In this document: in pieces, positions 23,934-35,900 of the stretch
How positions within the stretch are numbered: position 1 is the stretch's first letter
Layout: each line of letters starts with the position of its first letter
NCBI GenBank assembly: GCA_015680685.1
Contig: MNCI01037564.1
Span: 104,014 to 168,013 of the forward strand
Source of the DNA: Gnetum montanum
Lineage: Eukaryota; Streptophyta; Gnetopsida; Gnetales; Gnetaceae
Reading direction: 5' to 3'
Length of the DNA stretch: 64,000 nt
Position numbers and translations under genes: made by a program
Notes under the pieces: generated by a model
Databases searched by the model: none
Told to the model about the DNA's origin: nothing
What the model saw: the letters and a program-made list of their open reading frames with translations, nothing else

Positions 23934-26900
23934 TCAGGCATAGAACGGTTTTAGGTACAAATGATTTGTCGGATTAGCAAGCTCGTTCCCCTCCATGTCA
24001 GCCAACTTGAATACACCATTGTCGAATGCTTTGATGACTATGTAAGGCCCTTCTCAGTTGGCTGAGAATTTGTTCAGGTGTTCCCGAACAGCTTTGAGTA
24101 CGAGATCGCCTTCATTGATTGGGCGTTTGTTGATGTCATGTCGATGTCACTGTCGTTGTTGCTTTTGGTACTAGTCAATCTGATCGAGTGCGAGTGCATG
24201 TTCTTCTTCTACCGAGTCAAGGTCAATGAGACGTAGTTCATTGTTTTGACCATCGTCGAGGAGTCCAGAGAGTGTGATCCTTAAAGATGGTACCTGCAAT
24301 TCCAAGGGTAAAATGGTTCTGAACCATAAACGAGACTGTATGGATTTTTACGCTTTGACGTCCGGTATGTAGTGCGATATGCCCATAGTGCGTATTTTAG
24401 TTGCTCGTGCCATTTCTTTTTGCTTTGGGTTAGCATTTTCTTAAGTGTTGTTATGATTTTCTTGTTCGTTGCTTCTGCTTGCCCATTTCTTTGAGGATAG
24501 TAAGGGGAAGAAAACGAATGCTTAAACCCTAGACTATCGCAAAAGGTTTTTGTTTCGGCACTACTAAATTGTGGCTCGTTGTCAGTGATGATTGTCATGG
24601 GAATGCCAAAACGGGTTACAATGTTTTCTAGGATAAAGTTGTACATGTGTTTAGAAGTCGTCTTTCGAAGGGGAGCTGCTTCTACCCATTTCGTAAAGTA
24701 TTCTGTCACGGTTATGATGAAACTATGCGCTGCGGAAGACGAGGGTGTTATTGGGCCGATGAGGTCCAATCCCCACTTCTGAAAAGGCCATGTTATCTGT
24801 GCTGTGTGCAACTCGGTTGGTGGTACATGTATTAAGTTACTATGTTTTTGACAAATGTTATATGTTTTGACCTTAGAGGAGCAGTCGTATTCCATGTGGG
24901 GCCAATAGTAGCCTAAGCGTCTTATTTTCGTGGCCATGGCATTTGGTGCTATGTGTCCTCCACATAGTCCCTCATGTACCTGATCAACAATGGTTTGAGT
25001 GTCAGCACTACTCATGCATGTTAGCAATATACCTTCGTAGGATCTACGACACAGTGTGTCCCCTACTCGGGTGTACTGCCTAGAACGTTTTCGAAGAGCG
25101 TCCTTTTGCACATTTGTTAGATGTCGTGGTGTTTCGCCACGTAGAAGGTACTCTTTTATATCATCGTACCATTCTATCGCATGTGTTGTACTAACAAATG
25201 CGATCGACAACGTGTCGGAGGTTATTGGTTCATTGTAGTTAGATACGGAGCTTGGCAAGGCATGGAACATGTCTGGCAACATATTTAACGCTAGTGTAGC
25301 TAACGCGTCTGCTATGGTATTATCATTTCAGGAGACATGTTGCACATCAATGTTCTCGAATCGTTTCATTAAATGTTTTGCCAAGTCACAGTATGGTTGC
25401 AAATGTTGAGCTTTACACATGTAGACATCCGTGACTTGGTTTACAACCAATTGTGAATCCCCTATGACTACCAGGTGTGTGATGTCTAAAGCCAGTGCTG
25501 CTGTGAGACCTCTAAGGAGACCCTCATACTCTTCCACGTTGTTAGTACAGTGAAAGTTGAAACGATAAGCAAAGGGTCGGATCTCCCCGGAGGGATAGGT
25601 GATTACAGCGGCCACACTTCCTCCTCGAGAGGTGGATGCTCCATCAAAGTTTAAAATAGCATCATAGTTGTTAGGCACTGTGTCTATCATGTTTATACTT
25701 TCATCGGGGAATTCAGGCTCTATGATTGCTTGGTCATGCGTTGGTGATGTGGCCATTTGATTCGCTATGGCTTGACCTTTGACTGATGATTGCGCTACGT
25801 AGTACAGGTCAAACTCGGCTATCATGGCTTTCCATCGGGCTATTCGACTCGTTTCGTAGATGTTTCCTGTTATGGCTCTCAGTATATTGTCCTTACAGAT
25901 TATATAAACTTGATTACGAAAGAGGTAATGTCGCCATTTTCTTAGAGAAAAGACTAGAGCTAAGCATGACCTCTCCACGTCGTTGTACTTCTTTTCATGG
26001 GCAACTAAGGCATGGCTCAAATAGTATACAGGGACTTCGGTTCCGTTGTCTTGTTTTTGGCAAAGCATACATGCGATCGACGATTTCGAAGTGGCAAGGT
26101 AGATGTACAATGGTTTATTGTTTTGAGGCAAATAAACTATAGGCAATCATGCGAGTGCTGTTTTGATGTTTTCGAAGGCTTCCTGGCACTGCGGGGTCCA
26201 TTCGAAATGGACATTTTTAGGTAACAGGTGGTTCATAGGTTTTAATTTATCTATCATTTTTTCTACGAAGCGCCGGATGAACTATAATTGACCTTGTAGA
26301 CCTCGAAGTTCGGTGAGATTTCCGAGTGGTTTCAGGTTTGTTATGGCTTTTACCTTATCGAGGTCTATACATATCCCTGCTTCAGAGGCTATGAATCCGA
26401 GCATCTTGCCCATTTTGACACCAAAAACACATTTTTTTGGATTAAGTCTTAGCTCATATTTTAAACAACATTTTAAGACTAGGTCGAGGTCTTGTACATG
26501 TTGTTCGGTTGTCTTTGACTTAACCACTATGTCATCCACGTAATCATTGAGTGACCGTAACATATAATCACTAAAGATAAATGTCATGGCTCTTTGATAC
26601 GTGGCCCCAGCGTTTTTGAGGCCGAAGGACATCATAGTGTAGCAAAAAGTTCCCCATGGTGTCATGAAGGTGGTCTGAAGTTGGTGTTCAGGGTTGATGC
26701 GTATTTGGTTATATCCCGAAAAGCCATCCATAAAAGACAATAAGGCATGTCCAGTAGTCGAATCAATGAGTTGATCGATGCTGGGTAGGGGAAAGTCATC
26801 TTTTATGGTTGCTATGTTTAAGTTACGGAAGTCGATGCATAAGCGAATGCTTCTGTTTTTCTTTGGCACAATGACCATGTTTGACACCCACTCGGCATAA

Positions 26901-27469
26901 TCAACAGCCCGAATGAAACCAGCTTGATAAAGCTTAGTGATCTCATTGCGAACTACCAATGCCACCTCAGGTCTAACTTTTTGCACTTTTTGTTTTACCG
27001 GTCTTAGTTTTGGGTCAAGAATGATGTTCTGTTGGATAATCCTAGGATCTAGCCCGGGCATGTCCGTATAAGACCAAGCGAATGCTTTCATGTTTTCCCT
27101 AAGCACATTATGAATGTCTTGAGCCATAAGTGGTTGTAATAGCATGCTTAATTTTAATATTTTAACTCCCCCATCAGGCATAGTATTGGGGGTTTCAGCT
27201 AACGGGTCTTCAGTGTTGTTTTCAGCTTCTATGTCAAGAAACTTTGTCATGCCTTGGTAATTGTCTATTGTTTGCTGTGTTGAGGCTATGACCGTGTCTT
27301 CTGTTAGTGGACTTAAGTTGATGAAGCTTATGTCAATGTCCCATGTAATGGTGCCGTGTGGCCCGTCAATGGTTAACGGTGCGGTTAACTGCGGGCAGTC
27401 CATTGAGCTTGTCCCTGTCAACAAACCGAGAGTTGCATGAGCAAGAAGGGATCGTTCCATGTCTTTCAA
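23934..27469 (-). pseudogene. Element B pol: RT, RNase H, aRNH, integrase
   Basis: One minus frame runs from the Met at 27469. Domains: RT (residues ~150-390, with SNMVIVPKK, IDFRNLN, FGLKNAGATYQ and catalytic YVDDIVVKS near 308), RNase H (~420-560, VPVYYLSHAL, ERSCLALVFSL), aRNH (~600-715, FDGAST, VEEYEGLL, VIGDSQLV, ADALATLA, keeping the D-E-D-D set), and integrase. Integrase has the HHCC finger with the first Cys changed to Tyr (YNICQKH), D in GLDLIGP, D in TDNEPQFSS and E in NGQAEATNK. Stops interrupt near 26282, 26147 and 25326. A one-base frameshift after YGSEP (about 24305) moves the C-terminus to another frame, ending LYLKPFYA and TGA at 23934-23936. There is no chromodomain. Dual RNase H marks the Tat lineage. 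Confidence 0.92.
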
Positions 27470-27514
27470 AAATTTAAAGTGTGTATACGTATATCATGGT
27501 GGATTATCATCACA

Positions 27515-27660
27515 CCTGGACGCATGGCATTTTAAGGCCCTACCGGGCCATCAGTGGGTGAGGAGATGGTAGTTTAAGACTGTACCGGGCCACGAACGGA
27601 TGGGAAGAATGGCAGTTTAAGGCCATACCGGGCCACTCGTTGTAATTTAAGCGAACGTAT
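27515..27660 (-). repeat. ~50-bp repeats upstream of RT in B
   Basis: Three units contain GGCAGTTTAAGGCC and ACCGGGCCAC. The same kind of repeat precedes RT in element C (40090-40320, on the other strand). Confidence 0.85.
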
Positions 27661-27837
27661 AAAATGGGGTCCATGGAGGAACCAGGACATAAAACTTTGT
27701 CTCAAATTGAATTTTAATTAATTTTTTTTTTCATTTTTTTGGTTAGATTTCGGCAAAAAAAAGAAGGAAAAAAGGCAAAACGGCAAAAATGGAGCGATGG
27801 CGGCGCAAGCGGCTGCAGCGTCAGCGTCAGCGTGCAT

Positions 27838-27845
27838 TATATAAA
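27838..27845 (+). promoter_or_regulatory. TATA box of the opposite-strand gene in B
   Basis: TATATAAA on + lies 194 bases before the ATG at 28039. The interval is non-coding and has several AGCGTAGAC-type words. A TATA box also precedes the matching exon in element C. Confidence 0.65.
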
Positions 27846-28038
27846 GGATGAGGGGTCCATTTGTTTTCTTTTTTCAGCAGTGACAGTGTAAGGTTCGACT
27901 TGTGAGCGTAAGCGTGAACTTCCTAAGCATAGACGCCAAGAGACCCGAGCGTAGACACCAGACTAAACCCAGTGTAGATGCCAAACCCGAAGATAGTCAC
28001 TCAGCGTGCACTTAGACAGTCAGCGTAAACACTTTGCG

Positions 28039-31000
28039 ATGGGGAAGGGCAAGGAAGTGGAAGGCCAGGGGAGGAAGGATTCTGACCTAACCTTCGCCGA
28101 AGAGACGGAGGCGATGCTGCATGGCCTGCCTAGGCCAAAGGTGTCGGAGTGGCCTGTGACGCCCCACGGGTAAGCCTTGATCTCTATCCCTATTACTGTT
28201 TGCATTTTTTGAAGTAGACGATCGAGCGTAGAGGGTTTGAGGGTTTCTCTGGTATGCATGCCAGCGTCACTGTGAAGCATAGACTGTCATCCGTTTTATT
28301 GGCATCTGTTATTCGGCGTATTTTCTTGGCGTTAAATCGTGTTTTGCGACGGCATATGTGCTGAGGGTTTGTTCACCGTATACACTGTACGCATCTGGAT
28401 CTGGCATGCTAATTACTTTTTGGCGTAGTCTATTGATGTTGATGGCGGGTTCAGGCGTATACGCTGAGGATTTCTCCAACGTATACATTGTGCGTGGGGG
28501 GTTCAGGAGTCAGCGTAGACGCTGAGTTTTGTAGCGTATACACTAGGTTTAAGTTGCGCTTTTATGTAGTGTTCAGTTCGCCCGGCATATATGCTGAGTT
28601 CAGCGTGTACGCTACGTTCGAATCGTGCTGTTTTGTTCGGCGTACACGCTTTGTACAGCGTATATGCTGGAGCATGCGTCACGGGCGTATACGCTTTGAG
28701 TATAGCGTATATGCTGGGCGTAAGTTGTGTTTTTCGAAGTGGTTTGGTGGGCGTATACGCTGTACACAGCGTATACGCTGGGTGTGAACAGTTAGTTTAT
28801 TTTTTGATTTTTTGCTATGATGTAAACTTTCATTTCATTGTAATTGGTTGCAGGGACAACAAACGTTTTCTCATAGCGGTTGAGCTCGTCGGGGTTTTAA
28901 TGTGGGTTGGACCCGTTCAGGATGGCGATCTTCCCCCATCTCTAACTATGGATAATAAGGGAGTCTGGTTCAGGGAAGGCGCTGGCAAATTTCTAGCCTT
29001 CCTGTTAACCAACTTCGAGGTGGTTATGTGGTCATTTTTTGATGAGGTGACTGCACGCAGTGTAGTTGATGCATTATTGCCGGGAGTCGCAGAGGGCATT
29101 GCGGTCTTCATGGAAGACATTGACGAGGGCCTGTTTGTTGATGAAGATGGTAATACTCATGGGCCCAAGTCAACATGTCCGTTAGCGCATGTGTGGGAGC
29201 TGTTGGCACCAGGGTTGGATTATATTAACAATACTTTGTTTATAGCTGCCCACGTGCTCACCCTGTTTCAGAATCCTCCTGGAACAATGTACAGAATAAC
29301 TAGGTAGGGCCGTGAACATTCATTGCTTTGCCTATTTCCGTTTGATGCTGTTTTCTAGTTTTGACATGCGTTTATGTGCAGGCCGAGGACCAACCCTGAT
29401 GAGACCCTGATTGAAGACGAAGGGATAGCCCTCACTCGCACAGCTCTAGAGGTCTTTATGATGGCTCCCACTCTTCGTGGGGCCGTATTGGCTCAGAAAA
29501 AGGGTTCGATGGTCCGCTTCCATGAGCAATTTTCTAGAGCCTTTGCAATGTGCAAAGCCCGTGGATGGCTGCATGAGGACTTGACAGATGAGGGACTGGT
29601 CTTCCCTCATAGTTTTGGCAGTACCTCAGAATCCACCACTAACGGTGAGTAGTGACATTTATTACATGCCTTAGTGGATTTGTTCAGCTGTTTGGGGTGA
29701 GACCGATGTGATTGTTTTAACTTGTTTTAACAGTTGATGAACCCTCGGGTGGGGACCTTATGACAACTGGACGAACTGAGGCAACTTTGTCGATGAAGTT
29801 CGGGGGAGTAGAGAAGGCGCAAAAGTGGTTACGTAGGAAAGCCCGGCCGTCCCTCACTCATTTCCTGGATGATGTAGGCCTCCTAGAGCTTTTCATGACG
29901 CCAAGCCCTGATGTCTCCATCGGGGAAATGATCAGGATCGTAGACTCTTTCAATGAGTCTGTCTCTCAGTACGGCACCTGGGTTAAGGGTGTAAAGGTGG
30001 TATTTTATCTATCGCCCATATTCTTTTCTAACCTATTTGGCATGCCGGCAGATGGCCTACCCGTAGTGTTAAACAGATCTCACAAAGAACTCCAAACGAT
30101 CCATGAACTGGAGTCTTGGCTTGGCGTGACAAAAAGAACTAAGGGGTTCCCAATGCAGGGGAAGGCTAAGGTTGCTGAAGTGAACGAACTGTATCCCTTG
30201 TTCTGAGCACGGGTGTTTCCCAAAACTCTTTCTCAGGTGCAGAGTTTTGGGGTGGAGGCGGTACGCATCATGTGGACGATTTTGGAAACTGGCTTGTGGT
30301 ACAACTGGGCTCAGTTTTTGTTGGCGGGTCTGCACAAAGAGATAGTGCGGTTGCGCTCAAACATCGAAGCACAATCGCATTTTACTTTTTCCTTCTTCGC
30401 TGGCCATCTCCGCCGTTTTGCTGAATTTCTCGTGGTGCACGGGGACAACAAGTTTATCCTATGGGATCGGGGTCAACTATCCCACCCGTGGGTCAAGCAC
30501 CTGTTCGCAACAGCCAAGTCGCAAGATGCCCCCGAACGTATCAATGAATTTGTGTCTATCACTACGGGGGGATCCTCTGGTGGTTCCATCCACACACGAG
30601 ATAGTTTGGGGGTGGAGCCAGATGATGTGTCGTTAACCGCCAGACGGGCAGAGCGGGTAATCAAGGAAACTGTTAGCAAAGCCAAATCAAAATTGAAGAG
30701 ACCCGAACGCCCCACAGAACGAAAGAAAATACCAAGTGAACGAAGATACCAGCCACGCATAAAGAAAATACGCTTCAAGATACCAGGTGAACGAAGTCCA
30801 TCTACTTATCATTTCATCGTTTTCGTTTATGTGTAACCCTTTCTTCAATTGCTTACGTTGTTGTTTTCGATTTGATGAAGTGAGGAAGCAGGCCTTAGAG
30901 ACCATCAAAGAGGAGGAGGATACACACACAGAGAAGAACAATGAGGGGGAAAGTCTGGAGAAGAGCCAAGGTGGGGAAACAGAGCTATTAACGGAGAGGA

Positions 31001-32454
31001 CTGCTGACACTGAACCTTTAGATGACCCAGACACCATGAACCAGATGTTTAGTAGCTTCCTTAAGGGTGACTTGGATTTGGGTGACCCCCCAGAAGGTGA
31101 CAAGGATCAGGGTATGTCTGCGCTTTTTTTTATCATTTTTTGAATTAATTATGGCTGTTATATATTTTTTTATCTATTTTTGTGTTTTTGGATTAGATGA
31201 CGGTAGCGATACCAAGACGGTACGGTTGGACGTCCCCATGAAGATGGTTCCCCCTGAGAGGATCGCTGAGGTTAGTTCTTCTCGTATGCGTTAGCCACTT
31301 ATTTGGTCAGAGATGCCAAGTAAGTCGGATTTTGTGGATGGAATCATGAAAGAAGTTATTGAGCATCTCCAAGAAGTCCATCCTAATATAGGTATGACTC
31401 GTTTAATGATTAGGAGCTTCCTATCTAATTTGTACAGTTCTAACGTTCGTATTTTCTGCGTGGGCAGGCGCTAAACTAAGATGGAATCCCTTTGAGCGCA
31501 TCAGCATGGAAAGCCTGACTACACTCTCCCCAGAAGTGGAACAGGTGCCAAGGCCTGTTTATGAAGGCGTTGCAGATAGCCTTGCGCATAATTCCAAGTT
31601 GTTGTGGACTTGTAGGCATTCTGTTGAACAGTTGTGGTTACAAGTACAAGCAAAGGAAAAGGCATTCTCCGAAGTATCAGAGGAGCGTGATGATTTAAAG
31701 GCTCGATACGAGTTCACCGCTGCTAGCCTGAGTGGAGATCATTCTTGGCAAACATCAGAGATTACATACACGAGGTATTGGAACCTTTTGAACCTTCATG
31801 CATCACTAACTCGGAGAATAGCGGAATGGAAAGCTCAAGTTGATCTCCTGAACCTCAAGTGTCAAGATTGGAAGGCTTTCGCTTCCAAGGTTTGCAAGTG
31901 GGGTTAGGATGAGAAGAACCATAAACATCAGTATAAGAAGTCACTAAAAGAAGTGTTCATTGAAAAGCGGAAGCTGGAGATGTTTGTGGAAGGTTTGGGT
32001 TTGCGTTCTGCCTTCGATACCTTTGCCCAAAATACTATTGTAGAAATGGAATCGCCTAAGAGGGTCATCACAACTGCTTCTGGGGAAGTGTCGGTAGGTG
32101 AATTTCCTCTAAAACGTCCTCCCTGGTCAGCGGTCGACAAAGGTAAGGCTTTGGCAAACATTGACCTAGGCCTGGGTGGGACAGATTGGGCCAGCGTCCC
32201 AGAGGAGGAAATCCTTCATCGGCTGGAGTTTGGCTTAGTGGGATCCCCTATGGTAAGCGTTTTTGCCTTTACGAAGTTAACTTATTGGACAAGGTTTAAA
32301 GTTTTAACATCTGCTCATTTTTATGTTGGTTGTTGATTTTTGGTGTTTTCAGCATGAAGGTGGTTATGATACACACGAGGCTAGCCCTAGTGGAGTGGGG
32401 GCTCCTGACACTGGTGGTTCTAAGGGACATGATCCTCCTGTCACAGATGCTTAG
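28039..32454 (+). pseudogene. Eight-exon gene on the opposite strand inside element B
   Basis: Exons: 28039-28169, 28854-29303, 29382-29644, 29734-30786, 30881-31111, 31197-31391, 31468-32252, 32353-32454. All seven introns are GT-AG with good donors (GTAAGC, GTGAGT, GTATGT). The exons sum to 3,210 bases, one frame of 1,069 residues. Three in-frame stops (30204 TGA, 31292 TAG, 31905 TAG) break it. Residues ~47-190 resemble an FCP1/NIF-type HAD phosphatase fold (VVMWS, VWELL, NTLFI, NPPGT), but the usual DLD and DD catalytic pairs read AVELVG and IAAH, so it would be inactive. Residues ~310-400 loosely recall plant mobile-domain proteins; ~827-860 look coiled-coil. It lies between protease and RT, antisense to the element. 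Exon 1 recurs in element C. Function unknown. Confidence 0.82.
28290..28795. repeat. GCGTATACGC palindromes in intron 1 of the opposite-strand gene
   Basis: Over a dozen copies or near-copies of GCGTATACGCTG, the same word that fills the B LTRs. The repeats lie wholly inside intron 1 (28170-28853). Confidence 0.85.
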
Positions 32455-32699
32455 TGCTTTTGTAGTTTTTTTTTTTGGTTTTTTTTGTAGTGGTTTTTTC
32501 TGATTCAATTGATACGGGCATTGTAACTGAAAAATGTTGAGAAAAATAGGCATTATTTGTATAACATTGCATAAATAAATATTTTTTTGTTGATTTTAAG
32601 TTTTTTGCACATACGATACGACATTAAAATGTTTTTGGGTTTGCTTTTCTATTTTAAAGATGACACATTGAAGGTAAACCATGTGTAAAAGGAAAACAA
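32455..32699. other. 3' flank of the opposite-strand gene
   Basis: T-rich, with AATAAATAT near 32572-32580 as a possible poly(A) signal on +. No coding sequence. Confidence 0.45.
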
Positions 32700-32998
32700 G
32701 GTACATGCTAGTTTGAGGCCATTTTGGGCCTCCATGCATAGTTTAAGGCCATTTCGGGCCCCATTGTAAACAAGTGATTTTTTAGGGAAAGTGGATGTTT
32801 CGTAGTGGACCGACCATTTCTAATCGTGGCTAGTTTTATGTCATTGCGGACATGATAGTTTAACATCTTTTTGGACAGGGAGTATTGTAATTTTTTGTTT
32901 TTGTTGTTTATTATTGTTTCTTTGTGTTTTTGGGTTTTATCGTCGTTTAATGTCATTTCGGACTAGTTATAGTTTAACGTCATTGCGGACGAAGGGGT
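32700..32998 (-). repeat. Tandem repeats between protease and spacer in B
   Basis: Two kinds of unit: AGTTTAAGGCCATTTCGGGCC (32705-32765) and AGTTTAACGTCATTGCGGAC (32825-32995). Both share the AGTTTA lead and a short dyad. Confidence 0.8.
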
Positions 32999-35900
32999 TC
33001 ATTTTAGTTGTTTTTTGATTTTCCTGATTTTTATGTCAGGGGGTGTATTGACCAGCACGATTTTGTATTCCCCGTCTCCCTCGCTGATCACATTGAATGG
33101 CAATTCAGTCCAGGAGATGTCTATTTGAATGTTTTCGGTTTCGGTATTTTCGGGCGCTTCGATACCAGTCGTTGTTTCTGTGTTAGTTTCATCGTGAGGC
33201 GACGCGTGTACAGTGTTAGACGCAGGTTTTTCGGTTTCGGGCTCTTGTCCCATGTTTGAAGGTTTACTACCCACCAGTTGCCTTTTGTTCGAGTCCTTTT
33301 GACCAGGTTTGTCGAGTTCAAATTTGGAGCCTTGTTCGTTGTCCATGTGAGATGAAATAATGGGAGTAACCGCTTCCCCATGTATGATGATTTCACCACC
33401 CTCATAGGGTAGGTGAATCTCTTGATGTATAGGAGAGGAAACAGCTCTCAGTTGGGCTAAGCAGGGTCTTCCTAATATTAGGTTGAAACCTGGCATTTCA
33501 TCGACAACGAGAAAAACAGCGGATGTGGGGAACTGGTCTCCCGCTATGAAGTCTAAGGTTATGGTGCCCTTTACTAATACGCGTGACCCGCTGAAGGACT
33601 TTAAGCACGTCGTTGTGGTAGGTTTGATCAAGTCAGTGAGCCCCAATTGTTCGATGATGGGATATGGTATGACGTTGGTGGCTGCCCCATCATCTACATG
33701 TACCCTATGTATTTTAAACTGGTTTACATGTATAGTTATAAACATAGGGATCATTGTTGTCTCACCTATCTTTTTGTCCACTTTGATGTTCTCATCATGG
33801 AAGCTCAAGGGCTTAGGACCGACCTCGTGAGAGGGGTACATCACTGCATGAATGGCTAGTTCGCTTGGGGGCAAGTCCTCACTAACCGGGATCGATGTTA
33901 GCATGCGTACTAGAGCTTTGCGATGAGTCTGGGACGTTAGTACCAAGTCATACAGGCTTAGGGACGTGTTCTTTTGTTTCAAGGCTTGTGTGACTTGCGT
34001 TAAGGCCTTTGCGAAATTGCTGCTGTTAGGAGCGTTTTTGTCAACAGTGATGGGGTCCATTGGGCCCAGGAATTTTATTTCATGTTTTGGTGGTTCATCG
34101 TTCTTGCTAGGACTCGCCATGTTATGCAGTTCTTGTGTTTTGGATGATTCACTGTTGCTGTCTGTGTTTGGTGGATCGCTGGATGATAACATAGGCATGG
34201 AGTTTAGTGGAGTTGGTTTGGGTGGCCCCAGAGCTAACCGTTGGTGCTCCTTTTCCAATCGTTCCAGGGTAAGCTTATCGACTAAGCGTTCTCGGCGTGG
34301 AGGTGAAGCTGGTTTGGGGGCCTGGGGTTGCCCTGGGACCTTTACAACGTATGGATCTGGTCAGGGTTGCGAGTGGATGGTAGGATATGATTGGGCAGGA
34401 GTCTATCCAGGTATCCTGATGATGCACAAGGTTGGTCTGGGTGGAGGTTGGACCTCCGTTGTTGCAACGGCAGATGGTACTCAAACTACAAAGGGGATAG
34501 GCCGAGCATGAGGGGTTGATGCATCTGCGGGATTGAATGGAGGGATGCACACCACGTATGATTTTTGGCGTGTCATAGTGTTGGGAGTGTGTACAATGGG
34601 GGGCACTCGGACTACATATGGGCGCTGCGGGGCATGGGATGGTTGAGAGATAGGTGCCGAGTTAGCGGGAGGGATCTGAACTACGAACGGTTTGTCAAGA
34701 GTTTCCTGTTTATTTTTGGGGTAGATGGTGTTAATGCGGGGTGTGCTGGAGTCATCATCACAATAGATTGAAGTAATTACATACAGTGCCCCTTCAGCGT
34801 TTAGGAGGTCTTTATACACCCCCATAGTCTAATTTTGGGGTTGGACGGGGTTAGCCCCATCAAAAGTGATCTTGCCATCATCAATCATCCTCTAGATGTC
34901 CTACTTCAGGGTAAAGCAGTAATCCTTTCCATGCCCTTTGTGTTGATGGTAGTTGCAGAAGCGATCCATCCTGAATCCTTTGGGCACGGGTGGCTCATCT
35001 GGTGTTGCCAGGCTTGGGTTCTGTACGAGTTGACAGAACTGGTCATGTCTTTGAATAGCCGCTGGGGACAATTGCTTGTGTTGCATCAATCCAGCCTTTA
35101 AGAGTTAATCAAAGAGCTGGGATGGCTTCATCGGTAAAGACGTGTACTAAGAGGATTCTTTCCTCTCGAAGTTATGTGTACGGTTCGTCGGGTTCTGTGA
35201 TGATGACTCTGGGGCTGCTGTAGGAGCGGGCTGATAGTAGTTAGTGGGGGGTGCGGGTGGTCTGTGTTGATGTGTGGTGTTTGTTTGTTGTACTCCCACT
35301 ACTGCTGCTATAGTTGTCTTGGCCTTCTCTTTGTCTTTTTTAGTGTCTTGGTTTCTGAAGGCCAAGTATGCGGGGTCGTGGTTGTTTTGAGCCGCCTCCT
35401 CTATGTTCTTGATTTGTTCAAATGCCTCATTAAGGTTGTGCATGTTAAGGTAATACAGTTTGGACTTGAAAAAATCATTGACCGTAGCTTTCAGTATTGT
35501 AAGCAGATAGGTTGGAGAGATCGGTTCATGTAGCTCATTGAGAGCCACACTCCATCTCTGAATAAAATTCTGCACCGGTTCAAGCGGTGCTTGCTTGATC
35601 TGCATGAGGCTATCCAGCGTGGCCTCGGGTTTCAAGTTGTACTTAAACCAGGTCACAAAATGGCATAAAAGATCGTCCAAAGAAAGGATAGAGTTCCTGG
35701 GCAAGGCTCGGTACCAGTTGAGTGCCCTTCCCGCGAGGGACATAGGGAATACTCGAAGGATGGCATGGGGCTAAGCCTGGAGCAGCGTGCACTCTAATCT
35801 GAATGTTATGAGATGGGCGTTGGGATCTGTTTCCCCGTTGTATTTAGTTAGCATTGGTAGGGGGACACCTTTGGGCAGGGTCAGAAGAGGGATAGAGGAG

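Noticed and set aside
28039-32454. Ordinary host gene that happened to receive a transposon
   Set aside because: The gene lies between gag-protease and RT of one element with intact ends and target duplications, and its first exon recurs at the same place in element C.
33008-34511. Several + strand ORFs over the gag-protease region of B
   Set aside because: They are shadows of the minus-strand protease frame.
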